This document shows, one piece after another, positions 1-11,730 of a stretch of 64,000 bases of DNA. Source of the DNA: an uncultured Gellertiella sp. (GTDB lineage: Bacteria; Pseudomonadota; Alphaproteobacteria; Rhizobiales; Rhizobiaceae); contig NZ_OY735139.1 in NCBI RefSeq assembly GCF_963457605.1, forward strand, positions 992,001-1,056,000, written 5' to 3'. The notes beneath the pieces were generated by a model. The model was not told where the DNA came from, made no database searches, and was given only the letters and a program-made list of their open reading frames with translations. Made by a program: the position numbers and the translations under genes. Numbering within the stretch: the stretch's first letter is position 1; each line of letters opens with the position of its first letter.

Positions 1-204
1 GGCGGCGAGATCCTTGCCGTTCCCGCAGCGCGCGCGCAACAGGTCGTCGACACCACGGCGGCGGGCGACAGCTTTGACGGTGCCTTCATCGCCCGGCTGA
101 TGCAGGGCGACGGCGTCGGGCCCGCGATCCGCCGGGCGACGGAGGTCGCCGCCGAAGTCATCGCCCGGCCCGGTGCGCTGGTCACCCTGTCAAGAACTGC
201 GTGA
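1..204 (+). CDS. PfkB-family sugar kinase, C-terminal part (5' end outside window)
   Basis: The reading frame is open from the first base and ends at TGA 202-204. The 67 visible residues contain DTTAAGDSFDGAF, the C-terminal PfkB signature (DTxxAGDxF), whose Asp is the catalytic base that activates the sugar hydroxyl for ATP-dependent phosphorylation. The family includes 2-keto-3-deoxygluconate kinase (KdgK), ribokinase and fructokinase. The short tail after the signature suits KdgK, but the substrate-binding N-terminal part is not in the window, so the substrate cannot be called. The next gene begins about 100 bases downstream on the same strand. Confidence 0.8.
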   Translation, partial: GGEILAVPAARAQQVVDTTAAGDSFDGAFIARLMQGDGVGPAIRRATEVAAEVIARPGALVTLSRTA

Positions 205-306
205 CATCCGCCGCCGGTGTCATCCGTTTCTTACATTGCCCTGCCAGTCTCCGGTTGAGAGAATCGCCGGTCCTTTCCGCTGTCCGGCGTCAGGCGAGGC
301 CCCGCA

Positions 307-1389
307 ATGCATCGTATCACCATCGTCACCGACGCCTGGCATCCGCAGATCAATGGCGTTGTCCGCTCGATTGAAAACACCATCCTGCATCTCTCCGACA
401 TGGGGGCGGAGGTGATGCTGATCACGCCTTCCGGGTTTCGCAGCATTCCCTGCCCCACCTATCCGGAAATCCGCCTGTCGATCACCAGCTATGGCGCGGT
501 GGCGCGGGCGCTGGAGCGCTGCCGCCCGTCCTTCGTCCACATCGCCACCGAAGGGCCGCTGGGGCTGCTCGCCAGGTACTGGTGCATCCGCAATGGCCGA
601 CCCTTCACCACCTGCTACCACACCCGTTTCCCCGAATATGTGGCGGCGCGGTTTCCGGTGCCGGAGCGGCTGCTCTATGGCTTCGTGCGCTGGTTCCACA
701 ATGCCGGGGCGGCCTGCATGGTGGCGACGGAAAGTCTGGAACAGGAGCTTTCGGCAAGGGGCCTGAAGCGGCTGGTGCGCTGGACGCGGGGGATCGACAC
801 CGGCCATTTTCGTCCCCGCGAGCAAAGCCCCGAACCCTTCGGCCTGAAGCGGCCCCTGTTCGTCAGCATTGGCAGGGTCGCGCCGGAAAAGAACCTCACC
901 GCCTTTCTCGATCTCGACCTGCCGGGCTCCAAGATCGTTGTCGGCGACGGACCGGCACGGGCCAGCCTCCAGGCCCGCTATCCCGATGTGCATTTCGCCG
1001 GCATGCAGCATGGCGAGGCGCTGGCCCGCTATTTTGCCGAGGCGGATGTCTTCGTCTTCCCGTCCCGCACCGACACATTCGGCAATACCATTCTGGAAGC
1101 GCTTGCCTCCGGCGTGCCGGTGGCAGCCTTTCCCGTGACCGGGCCTTTCGACATATTGAAGGATCACCCTGACGCAGGCACCCTCGGCGAGGACCTGCAT
1201 GGTGCCTGCCTGCGCGCCCTCGGCTGCTCGCGCCAGGCGGCGCGGTCGCTGGCCGAAACCTACAGCTGGGAGGCGGCGAGCCGCCAGTTTCTGGATCAGG
1301 TGCTCTCGGCCAACCGGGCACCACGGCCCGGCATTCTCCGGCGGATCAGCGGCGCTTACGGCCTTCGAAGGGGTTTTCCGAAGCCTTGA
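307..1389 (+). CDS. GT4-family glycosyltransferase
   Basis: 360 aa, the normal size for a retaining GT-B glycosyltransferase of family GT4. The N-terminal acceptor domain starts with [18 protein letters not shown], typical of the MgtA/PimB-like branch. The C-terminal donor domain has [11 protein letters not shown] and the E-x7-E type nucleotide-sugar motif in [19 protein letters not shown], where NTILEALA carries the last conserved Glu. It probably transfers a sugar from a nucleotide donor to a lipid or polysaccharide at the inner membrane; donor and acceptor are unknown. The start is supported by GCGAGG seven bases upstream. The last 44 bases overlap the 3' end of der on the other strand. 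Confidence 0.85.
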   Translation: MHRITIVTDAWHPQINGVVRSIENTILHLSDMGAEVMLITPSGFRSIPCPTYPEIRLSITSYGAVARALERCRPSFVHIATEGPLGLLARYWCIRNGRPFTTCYHTRFPEYVAARFPVPERLLYGFVRWFHNAGAACMVATESLEQELSARGLKRLVRWTRGIDTGHFRPREQSPEPFGLKRPLFVSIGRVAPEKNLTAFLDLDLPGSKIVVGDGPARASLQARYPDVHFAGMQHGEALARYFAEADVFVFPSRTDTFGNTILEALASGVPVAAFPVTGPFDILKDHPDAGTLGEDLHGACLRALGCSRQAARSLAETYSWEAASRQFLDQVLSANRAPRPGILRRISGAYGLRRGFPKP

Positions 1390-2767
1390 AATGGATGCGG
1401 ATCGGCACGCCCGGCATGTTGAAATCGTTGCGCAAGCCGTTGGTGAGAAAGCGCGTATAGCTTTCCGGCAGCGCATCGGGTCGCGTGCAGGAAATCATGA
1501 AGGCGGGCGGGCGGGCCTTCACCTGGGTCATGTATTTCAGCTTCAGGCGACGGCCCGAAACCGCCGGTGGCGGATGCTGGACCTGCTGGGCTTCCAGCCA
1601 GCGGTTGAGCTTGGCGGTGGATATCCGCTTGTTCCATACCTTGTCGGTGTCGATGATCGCCTGCATCAGCCGGTCGAGCCCATCGCCGGTCTGGCCGGAC
1701 ATCGGCACGGCGCGGATGCCGCGGGCCTGCGGCAGCAGCCGCTCGGTCTTTTCGCGCAGATCCGCCAGCACCGCCTGCCGGTCCTCGATCAGATCCCACT
1801 TGTTGAAGGCAAGCACCGCCGCCCGGCCCTCGCGCAGCACGAGATCGACAAGCTGCAGATCCTGCTTTTCGAAGGGAATGGTCGAATCGAACACGATCAC
1901 CACGGTTTCGGCAAAGCGGATCGCGCGCAATCCGTCGGCCACCGACAGCTTTTCGAGCTTTTCGGTGACGCGTGCCTTGCGGCGCATGCCGGCGGTGTCG
2001 AACATCTTGATGGTGCGGCCGCGCCAGTCCCATTCGACCGAGATCGAATCGCGGGTAATGCCCGCCTCCGGGCCGGTCAGCAGCCGGTCCTCGCCGAGGA
2101 AGCGGTTGATCAGCGTCGACTTGCCGGCATTGGGGCGGCCGATGATGGCAACCCGGAGCGGCCTCGTCTCGTCATAGGCGGGCTCTTCCTCCACCTCTTC
2201 TGCCCCCGCTTCGGAACGCGGCAGAAGCACATCGGTCTCCGCCTCGTCATCCGGTTCGGGAAAGGCGACCTCCTCGCCGATCAGTTCGACGATGGCATCG
2301 CGCAGGTCGATCATGCCCTGGCCATGTTCGGCGGAAATAGCCACGGGATCGCCAAGGCCGAGGGTGAAGGCATCGTAGAAGCCGCCATCCGAGCCGCGCG
2401 CTTCCGACTTGTTGGCAACCAGTACCACCGGCTTGCCGCGCTTGCGCAGCAGTTCTGCAAGGGCGGTATCGACAGGGGTCAGGCCCGACTTGGCATCGAC
2501 CACGAACAGCGTCAGGTCGGCCTCGTCGATGGCCATTTCCGTCTGGGCGCGCATCCGGCCCTGAAGCGTTTCCGGCCCGGCCTCTTCCAGACCGGCGGTA
2601 TCTATGATCTGGAACCGGAGGTCGATGAGCTTGGCGTCGCCGGGGCGCCGGTCGCGGGTGACACCGGGCGTGTCGTCGACAAGCGCCAGCTTCTTGCCCA
2701 CCAGCCGGTTGAACAGCGTGGATTTGCCCACATTCGGACGGCCAACAATGGCAACGGTAAAGCTCAT
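1346..2767 (-). CDS. der: Ribosome biogenesis GTPase Der (EngA)
   Basis: 473 aa with two tandem GTPase domains, the hallmark of Der. The first P-loop is [14 protein letters not shown] near residue 9 and the second [14 protein letters not shown] near residue 210; each is followed by a DTAG switch II motif, and NKSE / NKWD supply the guanine-specificity motifs. A C-terminal KH-like domain ends in a basic tail (EGRKRR). Der is an essential GTPase of 50S subunit assembly. An acidic linker ([11 protein letters not shown]) separates the two GTPase domains. The 3' end overlaps the convergent glycosyltransferase gene by 44 bases. The membrane TPR protein lies upstream on the same strand, an order common in Rhizobiaceae. 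Confidence 0.97.
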   Translation of the reverse strand: MSFTVAIVGRPNVGKSTLFNRLVGKKLALVDDTPGVTRDRRPGDAKLIDLRFQIIDTAGLEEAGPETLQGRMRAQTEMAIDEADLTLFVVDAKSGLTPVDTALAELLRKRGKPVVLVANKSEARGSDGGFYDAFTLGLGDPVAISAEHGQGMIDLRDAIVELIGEEVAFPEPDDEAETDVLLPRSEAGAEEVEEEPAYDETRPLRVAIIGRPNAGKSTLINRFLGEDRLLTGPEAGITRDSISVEWDWRGRTIKMFDTAGMRRKARVTEKLEKLSVADGLRAIRFAETVVIVFDSTIPFEKQDLQLVDLVLREGRAAVLAFNKWDLIEDRQAVLADLREKTERLLPQARGIRAVPMSGQTGDGLDRLMQAIIDTDKVWNKRISTAKLNRWLEAQQVQHPPPAVSGRRLKLKYMTQVKARPPAFMISCTRPDALPESYTRFLTNGLRNDFNMPGVPIRIHFKASENPFEGRKRR

Positions 2768-2853
2768 CAGGCTTTTCTTTCCTGGGTTCTGGCCGGTTCC
2801 GGCTCTTTTATTCTTGTCGCCTGCGGCTGCGGACGAAAATGCGATGGAGACGA

Positions 2854-3525
2854 TCAGGGCGCCTTGCCGGAAGCGGCAATCACGTCCAGCATCATGCTCG
2901 CCCGCCTGCCGACATTGCGCGGCGTTTCGGGATCATTGGCAATGGCGGTGAACCACTCCTTGGCGCGCTTGACATCGCCGCCGTGATAGGCGGCAACGCC
3001 CAGCACTTCGCGGGCGGAATGGCGCAGCGGATTGGTGGTGGCGGTCAGCGCTTCGACCTCAGCCGAAACGTCGGGATAGGTACCGGTTTCCGACAGCAGC
3101 CATGCGGCACGCAGATGCGCGACATCCTGAATGGCCGGCGGAATGGTGCCGTCCTTGCCAATCGCACTGAAATCGGCGACGGCCCCGGCCTTGTCCCCCT
3201 TTTCCGCCTTCAGGGCGGCGGCACGCATGCGAGCCAGCACCGGATAGGCCCCAAAGCCGTCCTTTTCGAGCGCCGAAAAGGCGGCCAGCGCCTCATCCGG
3301 CTTGCTGGCCTTGGCAAGATCGATGGCGGCGAGAAACCTGTCGCCGGACACGGAGGCCTGGGACGAACTCCACCAGGCATAGGTGCGCTCGCCGGCCGTG
3401 CCGATCACGATGAAGGCCGCAAGCGCAATCACCGCCTTGCCATAGCGCTTCCAAGCCCCGCGAAACTGGTCGGATCGCAGTTCTTCATTGACTTCACGAA
3501 TGAAACTATCGTCGTTGAATGCCAT
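2854..3525 (-). CDS. Membrane-anchored TPR protein (YfgM-like)
   Basis: 223 aa from ATG 3525, which has GGAGACGAGA directly upstream; an in-frame start 12 codons earlier lacks such a site. The order is a short cytoplasmic N-terminus, one transmembrane helix (about residues 34-54, [19 protein letters not shown]) and a C-terminal part of TPR-like helix pairs. This is the layout of the YfgM/TPR_21 family, periplasmic chaperone-like partners of the Sec translocon in Escherichia coli. It sits 86 bases upstream of der on the same strand, matching the yfgM-bamB-der neighbourhood of other proteobacteria, except that bamB is absent. The exact role in this organism is inferred. Confidence 0.75.
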   Translation of the reverse strand: MAFNDDSFIREVNEELRSDQFRGAWKRYGKAVIALAAFIVIGTAGERTYAWWSSSQASVSGDRFLAAIDLAKASKPDEALAAFSALEKDGFGAYPVLARMRAAALKAEKGDKAGAVADFSAIGKDGTIPPAIQDVAHLRAAWLLSETGTYPDVSAEVEALTATTNPLRHSAREVLGVAAYHGGDVKRAKEWFTAIANDPETPRNVGRRASMMLDVIAASGKAP

Positions 3526-3625
3526 TCTCGTCTCCGGCTGCCCCTTGCGGGCCACTGTCATCGGCGGGTTCTACCCACATTTTGCGGGCTTTGTAAGCAA
3601 TTTTTCAAAATGCCCGGCGGGCGGA

Positions 3626-4231
3626 TCAACCGCCCATCGGGATGGCGACACCGATCAGCCAGAGATGCAGGCCCCTGATCAGCGCGATGGCAAGACCGAG
3701 GCCGATGACGATGGCGGCAAGATCCCAGATGCCGCTGACGAAAGGCCGCTCGACCACCTCGCCCGCCCGGCCCCGGCGTTTGACCGCGATGCGCAGCACC
3801 ACCGCCCAGGCAAGGAACGACACGAAGGTGAGGATCGCATAGGCCTCGCCATTCACCAGCAGATGCGCCAGTGCCCAGACCTTGACCGCCGTAATCATCG
3901 GATGGCGGGTTTTCGTGGCGATGTGACCGGCGGGAAGCACGCTTGCCACCAGCAACACCAGCGCCACCAGCATCAGGGTGACGGTGACATGCACCATCCA
4001 GGCCGGAGCGACATAGAGCGGCGCACCGCTCGCCAGCCGGGCCTGACCGAAACCATAGACCAGCAGGGCCAGCGTCAGCAGCGAAAGGAGGGAATAGAGA
4101 CCCATCCAGGCGGGCTTTCCAAGCCGGGCGATCATGCCGTCACGAAAGCCGGGGGCGACGACGCGGATCAGGTGAAACCCGAGAAACGCAATCAAACCGA
4201 TGATCAGCAGCAGCATCGACAATATCCTCAT
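3626..4231 (-). CDS. NnrU-family membrane protein
   Basis: 201 aa, almost entirely hydrophobic, with about six predicted transmembrane segments. The motif KTRHPMI near residue 108 and the preceding GHIATK are typical of the NnrU family. NnrU was first linked to nitric oxide and nitrite metabolism in Rhodobacter; plant relatives are 15-cis-zeta-carotene isomerases (Z-ISO), which use haem. No denitrification or carotenoid genes are seen nearby, so the role is open. The gene is monocistronic, in the same direction as the TPR gene and divergent from the deacetylase gene. Confidence 0.85.
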   Translation of the reverse strand: MRILSMLLLIIGLIAFLGFHLIRVVAPGFRDGMIARLGKPAWMGLYSLLSLLTLALLVYGFGQARLASGAPLYVAPAWMVHVTVTLMLVALVLLVASVLPAGHIATKTRHPMITAVKVWALAHLLVNGEAYAILTFVSFLAWAVVLRIAVKRRGRAGEVVERPFVSGIWDLAAIVIGLGLAIALIRGLHLWLIGVAIPMGG

Positions 4232-4361
4232 TTAAGACGGGTCGCCCGCATCCATGTCCGGGCTCTTGCCGTTCCTACCTTCAAAGCCGCAAAATGGAAA
4301 GGCTCAACAAAGCTTTGCCGCATTCCCTGCCCATGGTCCCTCCGCCATTCGAAGGATTGTC

Positions 4362-5381
4362 ATGCTCCCCCGTTGCCTTGCCCTGCCCGCCGCCCTCAGC
4401 GCAGCCCTGGCCGTCTCCGCCGCTTCCGCCGCGCAAAAGCCGGAGCAACTGGTCATCGTCTCCTTCGATGGCGCCCATGACAATGCGCTCTGGGTAAGGA
4501 GCCTCGACATGGCCGCCCGCGTCCATGCGCATGTCACCTATTTCTTCTCCTGCACCTATCTGATGACCAAGGGCTCGCCGATTGCGCAGGCCTACAAGGC
4601 CCCCGGCCACCGGCCGGGCACCTCGGCCACCGGCTTTGCCCAGAGCATTCCGGAGATCGCCGAACGGGTCGGCCATATCTGGCAGGCCCATCTTGCTGGC
4701 CACGATATCGCCAGCCATGCCTGCGGCCATTTCGATGGCGCAAGCTGGAGCGAGGCGGAATGGCAGCACGAATTTCAAGCCTTCACCGCAACCCTGCGGG
4801 ATGGCTGGAAAACCGGGGGAATTGCCGGTCAGGAGCCGAAAGGCTGGGCGGACTTCGTCACCCACGGGATCACCGGCTTTCGTGCCCCCTATCTGTCGAC
4901 CGGTCCGGCGCTTCAGGCCGCGATCCGCGAACACGGCTTTCGCTATGATGCGAGCCTGATCACCAGGGGACCTGCCTTGCCCGACATCACCCGGGGCCTC
5001 GTCCGGTTTGGATTGCCGCTGATCCCGGAAGGGCCGAAGCAGAAACCCGTCATCGCCATGGACTATAATCTCTATGTCCGCCATTCCGGGGCGAAGGAAG
5101 ATCTGGCGCAGGCGGCGACCTACGAGGCGCGCAGCCTCGCCGCCTACCGCGCCGCCTTCGCCCGGCAATACGACGGCAACCGCCTGCCGCTGCAACTCGG
5201 CTTCCACTTTGTCGCGATGAATGGCGGCGTCTACTGGCGGGCGCTCGACACGTTCCTTGCCGAAACCTGCCAGAAACCCGGCGTCGCCTGCGTCAGCTAT
5301 GCCGAGGCGCTCGACCGGCTGAAGCCCCGCAGCCCGGTCGAAAAAGCCGAAAACGGCACACCGGCAGCGCGCCATCTGTGA
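4362..5381 (+). CDS. Secreted polysaccharide deacetylase-like protein
   Basis: 339 aa from ATG 4362, chosen because GAAGGA lies five bases upstream and a clean signal peptide follows (hydrophobic core, cleavage likely after ASA near residue 23). The NodB-homology fold is recognisable: motif 1 SFDGAHDN, motif 2 SHACGH with two His metal ligands, and motif 3 GFRAPYL. The protein therefore probably acts in the periplasm or outside the cell as a metal-dependent carbohydrate deacetylase or a relative. Motif 1 departs from the usual TFDDG, so loss of activity or another substrate is possible. It is monocistronic and converges on bacA with only 16 bases between the stops. Confidence 0.75.
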   Translation: MLPRCLALPAALSAALAVSAASAAQKPEQLVIVSFDGAHDNALWVRSLDMAARVHAHVTYFFSCTYLMTKGSPIAQAYKAPGHRPGTSATGFAQSIPEIAERVGHIWQAHLAGHDIASHACGHFDGASWSEAEWQHEFQAFTATLRDGWKTGGIAGQEPKGWADFVTHGITGFRAPYLSTGPALQAAIREHGFRYDASLITRGPALPDITRGLVRFGLPLIPEGPKQKPVIAMDYNLYVRHSGAKEDLAQAATYEARSLAAYRAAFARQYDGNRLPLQLGFHFVAMNGGVYWRALDTFLAETCQKPGVACVSYAEALDRLKPRSPVEKAENGTPAARHL

Positions 5382-5397
5382 GGTTGCGCCACCTCAA

Positions 5398-6636
5398 TCA
5401 GGCATTGACCGGCTCGCGTTCGATCCCGGCGAGTGGCTCGTCTTCGATCTGCGCTTCGAAGGCGCGCAGGCGTTTGTAGATCGAGATCAGTTCGATGATC
5501 GTTGGCCAGACGCTGACCAGATATTGAAAGGACGACGCGACCTGTCCGAAGGCGCCCAATATCTGGTTAAGGGCACCAAGCGTGATTTTGCCAACGATGA
5601 TCGACGGGGCCAAAATCAGGAACGAAAACACGTTGTCAATTTGCTGATAGAATTTCCGCACAACGTTGAAATAGAGGTAGTGAAAATAAAGGCGGAAATA
5701 GTTGCTGCGGACACCATCAAACAGGCCGTGCATGGTGGTGAAATCGGCACGCTCGGCGGAATCCTCGCCATAGACCAGTTCCTTGCGATAGGCCGCCTCG
5801 ACGCGCTGGTTGCGGAACTCCAGACCGGGAAGCTTGATGCCGACAACAGCCAGCAGCACAGTGCCAAAAATCGACCAGAACAAGGCTGCGGACAACAGCG
5901 GATAGGGAATCGCGCCGACAACAGGCAATTCGGTGACATTGGCCGAGAGACGGATCAGCACAGGGGTAAAGGCAATCAGCGTCATGATGCTGTCAATCAG
6001 GCTGACACCGAGATTTTCGGTGGTGCGCGCAAAACGCATCGTATCTTCCTGCACGCGCTGCGAGGCCCCTTCCAGCGTGCGCAGCTTTGGCCAGTGCTCC
6101 ATGTAGTACCGGTTCATCGCGGTACGCCAGCGGAAAACATAGTGGCTGACAAAAAAGCTCGTAATCACCGAAACGGCGACGGCAATCAGCGCAATGGAGA
6201 GAAAGATCCAGACCTGACCGTAAAATTCGCCAGCCGTCACCACGCGTGACTTCGACACGGCGGCCTGGATCATGTCCCAGAACGGTCCGTACCAATTGTT
6301 GATCGCGACGCTGACCTGCACCTGAAAATAGGTGACGAAGATGATCGCAATCGAGCCAAGCACGGACCAGCGCTGCCACGGATGCGGCGACAGGATAATC
6401 CATGCGGCTGCAAACAATCCGGTCATCACGAAGAAATACAGGAAGAACCAGATGAAATCCGGCTGGACGAAGGTGCTGACGCCGATGATCTGCGGCGCAC
6501 CGGCTGCCGGTTGCGGCAAACCGATATGGGCGCCGAGATAGTCAACCCCCGAATACCAGAGCGCAATCGAAACGATGGTCCAAAGGACCGCACTGGAAAA
6601 GAAGATCTTCGGATTGGGGAAGAAGGATTTGAACAC
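5398..6636 (-). CDS. bacA: Peptide transporter BacA/SbmA
   Basis: 412 aa inner-membrane protein of the SbmA/BacA family, with about eight membrane segments and a conserved C-terminal region ([19 protein letters not shown]). It imports peptides such as bleomycin, microcins and plant NCR peptides, driven by the proton gradient. In Sinorhizobium and Brucella BacA is needed for chronic intracellular life and affects very-long-chain fatty acids of lipid A. The start is a GTG at 6636, which gives the MFxSFFP N-terminus typical of rhizobial BacA. There is no ATPase domain, which separates it from the fused BclA/Rv1819c type. It is monocistronic. Confidence 0.92.
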   Translation of the reverse strand: MFKSFFPNPKIFFSSAVLWTIVSIALWYSGVDYLGAHIGLPQPAAGAPQIIGVSTFVQPDFIWFFLYFFVMTGLFAAAWIILSPHPWQRWSVLGSIAIIFVTYFQVQVSVAINNWYGPFWDMIQAAVSKSRVVTAGEFYGQVWIFLSIALIAVAVSVITSFFVSHYVFRWRTAMNRYYMEHWPKLRTLEGASQRVQEDTMRFARTTENLGVSLIDSIMTLIAFTPVLIRLSANVTELPVVGAIPYPLLSAALFWSIFGTVLLAVVGIKLPGLEFRNQRVEAAYRKELVYGEDSAERADFTTMHGLFDGVRSNYFRLYFHYLYFNVVRKFYQQIDNVFSFLILAPSIIVGKITLGALNQILGAFGQVASSFQYLVSVWPTIIELISIYKRLRAFEAQIEDEPLAGIEREPVNA

Positions 6637-6776
6637 GGGCTCTGCTCTTTTTCAAAAGTATACCGGACCGACAGCATCCGGTTCATGAAGCGCGACCCTA
6701 AGCAAAGGCTTGCTTTTCAGCAAGTTCGCCCAAGCGTTTGTTGCGAAGATTTAATCCTCGGCCAGCCTGTGGAAGC

Positions 6777-7940
6777 TCAGGCCCGTCCGGGGGCAAGCAG
6801 GGCTCCGAGCGCCAGCGTGGCTGCGGCAATCAGGCTGGCGGCGAGATAGCTGCCGGTGTGGTCGACGATGACGCCGGCAATCACCGGGCCGATAATCTGG
6901 CCGATGCCGAACCCTGCCGTCATCAGGCCGATCACCCGGCGCGGGCTTTCCGGCGACAGCGCCCGTCCGATATTCAGCGCATGGGCGGTGACCACGATGA
7001 AGGTGCCGCCAAACAGCAGCCCGCCGACCAGCGGGGCGGCAGGCGATGGCAGCAGCACCATGGCAACGCTGCCCGCCGCCTCGACAAACAGCGCCAGCCG
7101 GTAGGCGGAATTCACCCCGAGCCGGGTCTGGAGCGGTGACCATGCAAACAGCGAACCCATGCCCGAAAGCCCCGTCACCAGCCAGCTCAGGCATTCCACG
7201 ACCGGGCCGGAGGCACTTGCCCGCGCCATCGCCACCAGAAAGGTGGCCGCCACCACATAGCCGAAGCCGAACAGCAGATAGGAAAGGATCACCCGCAGCA
7301 TCGGTGCCGACCAGGTCAATGCGGGCTCCGGCGCGGCGGGGCCTGCGCCCGCCTTCAGCTTCGGCAGAAACCGGATCACGAGCAGCCCGGCAAGCCCCAC
7401 CAGCCCCGCGCCGATCAGCCATTCCAGCCGCCAGGGATTGGCCCCCGGCCCGGCGATCCTGTTCACCTCGAAGCTGACCAGTGCCGAGAGCCCGATGCCA
7501 AGCCCGACCCCGCCGAAATGGGTTGCCTGCACCCGTGCATCGCCCGGCGCCGCTCCCAGCACCATGGCGGCGGCAAAGACCAGACCAAAGGCGCTGGCGA
7601 TGCCTGCCAGAAAGCGGACCAGCATGAAGGCGGGGAGGGTCGAGACCAGAGCCATCGCGGCCAGCAGAACGGCTGTCGCGCCAAGCGCTGCCAGCGCCAC
7701 CCGCCGTTCGCGGCCCGCCGCCCAGCGCCCGGAGGCAAGCAGCGCACCGGCGAGATAGCCGGCAAAATTCGCCGCCGCGATCAGCCCCGCCTGCCCTGCC
7801 GAAAGCTTCAGGTCCGCCATCATCACCGGCAGGATCGGCGTATAGGAAAACCGCCCGAAGCCCATGAAACAAGCCATGGCAAGCGCACCCGTCAGTCCGA
7901 GCCTCAGCCGCGTGGCCGCATCGAGTTGGTTCTGGATCAT
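6777..7940 (-). CDS. YbfB/YjiJ-family MFS transporter
   Basis: 387 aa with 12 predicted membrane helices. The N-terminus (MACFMGFGRFSYTPILPVMM) is characteristic of the YbfB/YjiJ subfamily of major facilitator proteins, which is uncharacterised but thought to export sugars or small metabolites. No transcription regulator is adjacent, so there is no clue to substrate or induction. It starts at ATG 7940 and is separated from map by about 100 bases. Confidence 0.85.
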   Translation of the reverse strand: MIQNQLDAATRLRLGLTGALAMACFMGFGRFSYTPILPVMMADLKLSAGQAGLIAAANFAGYLAGALLASGRWAAGRERRVALAALGATAVLLAAMALVSTLPAFMLVRFLAGIASAFGLVFAAAMVLGAAPGDARVQATHFGGVGLGIGLSALVSFEVNRIAGPGANPWRLEWLIGAGLVGLAGLLVIRFLPKLKAGAGPAAPEPALTWSAPMLRVILSYLLFGFGYVVAATFLVAMARASASGPVVECLSWLVTGLSGMGSLFAWSPLQTRLGVNSAYRLALFVEAAGSVAMVLLPSPAAPLVGGLLFGGTFIVVTAHALNIGRALSPESPRRVIGLMTAGFGIGQIIGPVIAGVIVDHTGSYLAASLIAAATLALGALLAPGRA

Positions 7941-8037
7941 GATCGTCTACCTGCGCGAACCGAAGCCCGATTGCAAATGCCATCAGGTGATGCCGCAATC
8001 AGAAAAATTGATCCGGCGGCACTCGTTGCGGCGGAGA

Positions 8038-8787
8038 TCATTCGGCGAGCGTCAGGATCACCGGCCCGTTGCGGGTGGCAATGACGGTATGCTCGAACTG
8101 CACGGTCAGCGCCTTCGGCTCGGCATAGAGCGTCCAGGGATCGTCGCCGCCTTCGGCCCAGACGCCTCCCGTCGACAGGAAGGGTTCGATGGTGAAGACC
8201 AGCCCCTCCTCCATGATCCTCGTCTCATCCGGATCGGGCCAGGTGGAGAGTTCGGCGGGTTCCTCATGCAGCGCGCGCCCGACGCCGTGGCTCGCCAGAT
8301 TGGTGATCAGCGTGTAGCGGTTCCGGGCGGCAAAGGCCCCGATGGCATTGCCGATCAGCGCCAGCGACTGGCCCGCCCGCACCTGGTTGAGGCCGATCCA
8401 CAGCGCCCGCTTGCCGTCGCGCACCAGACGGCCCGCCTTGCCCGCCACCGGCGGCACCGCAAGGGAGGCACCCGTATCGGAGAAGAACCCGTCCTTTACC
8501 GCCGACACATCGATATTGACGAGATCGCCCGGTGCAATCACCCGCTCACCCGGAATGCCATGCGCGACTTCCTCGTTGATGCTGATGCAGGTGGCACCGG
8601 GAAACTGGTAGCAGACCTCCGGAGCCGATTGCGCCCCCGCCTGTTCCAGCATCCGGCGGCCGATTGCGTCGAGTTCCGCCGTGGTGATGCCGGGCCGGAT
8701 GGCCGCGCCCATCGCCTTCAGCACCTCCCCGCAGATCCGGCCGATGGCCTTCAGCTTCTGCAATTCCTCGTCCGTCGTCACAATCAT
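8038..8787 (-). CDS. map: Type I methionine aminopeptidase
   Basis: 249 aa, full length for MetAP type Ia. The five metal ligands are visible in order: Asp in NIDVSAVKDG, Asp in FFSDTGAS, His in SHGVGRALHEEP, Glu in FTIEPFL and Glu in VQFEHTV. The enzyme removes the initiator methionine from nascent proteins in the cytoplasm. Rhizobia usually have a main map gene elsewhere, so this may be a paralogue; its neighbours have no link to translation. The substitution of the usual HGIG by HGVG is conservative. Confidence 0.93.
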   Translation of the reverse strand: MIVTTDEELQKLKAIGRICGEVLKAMGAAIRPGITTAELDAIGRRMLEQAGAQSAPEVCYQFPGATCISINEEVAHGIPGERVIAPGDLVNIDVSAVKDGFFSDTGASLAVPPVAGKAGRLVRDGKRALWIGLNQVRAGQSLALIGNAIGAFAARNRYTLITNLASHGVGRALHEEPAELSTWPDPDETRIMEEGLVFTIEPFLSTGGVWAEGGDDPWTLYAEPKALTVQFEHTVIATRNGPVILTLAE

Positions 8788-8839
8788 CGGTCGCCGCGCT
8801 CTGGTCCATTGCTGTTTGCGGCGATGTGGTCTGCCCGGC

Positions 8840-9874
8840 TCACGGCGTCAATGCCTTTCTGACCAGCGGCGCGACTTTGGTGCCGAAAAGCTCTATTCCC
8901 TTCAGGATGTCCGCATGCGGCATCGGGCCGATGGCCATCTGCAGCAGGAAGCGGTCATTGCGGAACAGCCTGTGATGGGCGACGATCTTTTCCGCCATCG
9001 CCTCGGGATCGCCGATGAAATAGGCCCCTTCCGGGCCGCGGGTCAGGTCGAATTCCCGCCTGCCGCCCGGCCCCCAGCCGCGCTCCGCGCCAATCCGGTT
9101 CATCACCTCGGTATGCGGCCCGAAATAGAGGTCGGCGGCTTCAGCCGTCGTCCCGGCGACAAAGCCATGCACGTTGATCGAGGTCTTCAGCGTTGCGGGA
9201 TCATGGCCCGCCCGGCGGGCGCTTTCGCGGTAGAGGTCGAAGAGCGGCGCAAACCGGCGCGGCTCGCCGCCGATGATCGCCAGCGCCAGCGGCAGCCCGA
9301 GGTGCCCGGCACGCGCTACCGATTGCGGCGTGCCGCCGACGGCGATCCACACCGGCAGTTTCTCCTGCAGCGGGCGCGGATAGACGCCCCTGCCATCGAC
9401 GGGCGCGCGGGTGGTGCCGGACCAGCTGAGCTTTTCCTGATCCCGGATCTGCAGCAGCATGTCGAGCTTTTCGGCAAACAGGATGTCGTAGTCCTCGAGA
9501 TCATAGCCGAACAGCGGGAAGGATTCGATGAAGGAGCCCCGCCCGGCCATCAGTTCGGCCCGCCCTTCGGACAGCAGGTCGAGCGTCGCAAATTGCTGGA
9601 ACACCCGCACCGGATCATCCGAACTCAGCACCGTCACCGCACTGGTGAGCCGTATCCGCCTGGTCCGCGCCGCAGCGGCGGCAAGGATCACGGCGGGGGC
9701 GGAGGCGGCATAATCAGGGCGGTGATGTTCGCCAAGCCCGAAGACATCGAGCCCGACCTGATCGGCAAGCTCGATTTCCTCGAGCAGATCCTTGAGCCGC
9801 CTGACCCCTTCCGGCCCCTTCGGCACGGCGGGATCGGGGTTCACATCGGCAAAGGTGTAAAGGCCAAGTTCCAT
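8840..9874 (-). CDS. LLM-class flavin-dependent oxidoreductase
   Basis: 344 aa from ATG 9874, preceded by CGGAGAGATGAC; a start 39 codons further upstream lacks a site and adds an unrelated basic leader. The sequence fits the luciferase-like monooxygenase TIM barrel: [11 protein letters not shown] at the start, GLGEHH near residue 55, and [21 protein letters not shown] in the middle. Such enzymes use FMNH2 or F420H2 to oxidise small organic compounds; rhizobial members of this branch are uncharacterised. It lies just beyond glpK on the same strand, with about 110 bases between, and may be read through from it. Confidence 0.85.
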   Translation of the reverse strand: MELGLYTFADVNPDPAVPKGPEGVRRLKDLLEEIELADQVGLDVFGLGEHHRPDYAASAPAVILAAAAARTRRIRLTSAVTVLSSDDPVRVFQQFATLDLLSEGRAELMAGRGSFIESFPLFGYDLEDYDILFAEKLDMLLQIRDQEKLSWSGTTRAPVDGRGVYPRPLQEKLPVWIAVGGTPQSVARAGHLGLPLALAIIGGEPRRFAPLFDLYRESARRAGHDPATLKTSINVHGFVAGTTAEAADLYFGPHTEVMNRIGAERGWGPGGRREFDLTRGPEGAYFIGDPEAMAEKIVAHHRLFRNDRFLLQMAIGPMPHADILKGIELFGTKVAPLVRKALTP

Positions 9875-9987
9875 GTCATCTCTCCGGATCGGCGACCGCC
9901 CGCGCGCCCACACCCGGTTCAGATAGTGTGTGCCGCCGGAGAAGGCAAAGGCCGCGCGGGAAAACGCAGCGTTCACCGGCGGATGGG

Positions 9988-11481
<1,494 letters not shown>

Positions 11482-11535
11482 GTTGTCTCCCCCCGAAGGC
11501 CACGGACCCGATGCAAAGAGCCCGATTTTCGCACC

Positions 11536-11580
11536 AGTCTCCAGATTGCAAAAACGAATGTCAAACGAAAATGAAACGAA
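11536..11580 (-). promoter_or_regulatory. glpK promoter and putative DeoR/GlpR-type operator
   Basis: On the plus strand AAACGAA occurs at 11552-11558, 11563-11569 and 11574-11580, exactly 11 bases apart, so all lie on one face of the helix. Read on the glpK strand this is repeated TTCGTTT, the kind of direct repeat bound by DeoR-family regulators such as GlpR. A TTGACA -35 (11564-11559, minus strand) falls between two copies, with GAGACT as a weak -10 17 bases on. Binding would block RNA polymerase. The regulator gene is not in the window, so its identity is inferred. Confidence 0.5.
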
Positions 11581-11730
11581 AGCGCGAGGGTGCCGGCTGC
11601 ACCGCCATCCCTGATGTTGCCGACGCATTTTAGACAATTGCCAGCAGCGCCGGTTTGGGCATAGTTTCGCCTCACCGGTCGCGCCGCGCAAGGGGCGAAG
11701 CGGGCATTTCGGAAAGCAGGGAGAACAGGC

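Noticed and set aside
1199-2986. 595-codon plus-strand frame over der
   Set aside because: Shadow of der, whose two GTPase domains are unambiguous.
6704-6719. AAGCAA-AGGC-TTGCTT hairpin followed by TTT as a terminator
   Set aside because: The T run is on the plus strand, while the flanking genes are transcribed from the minus strand; the orientation does not fit.
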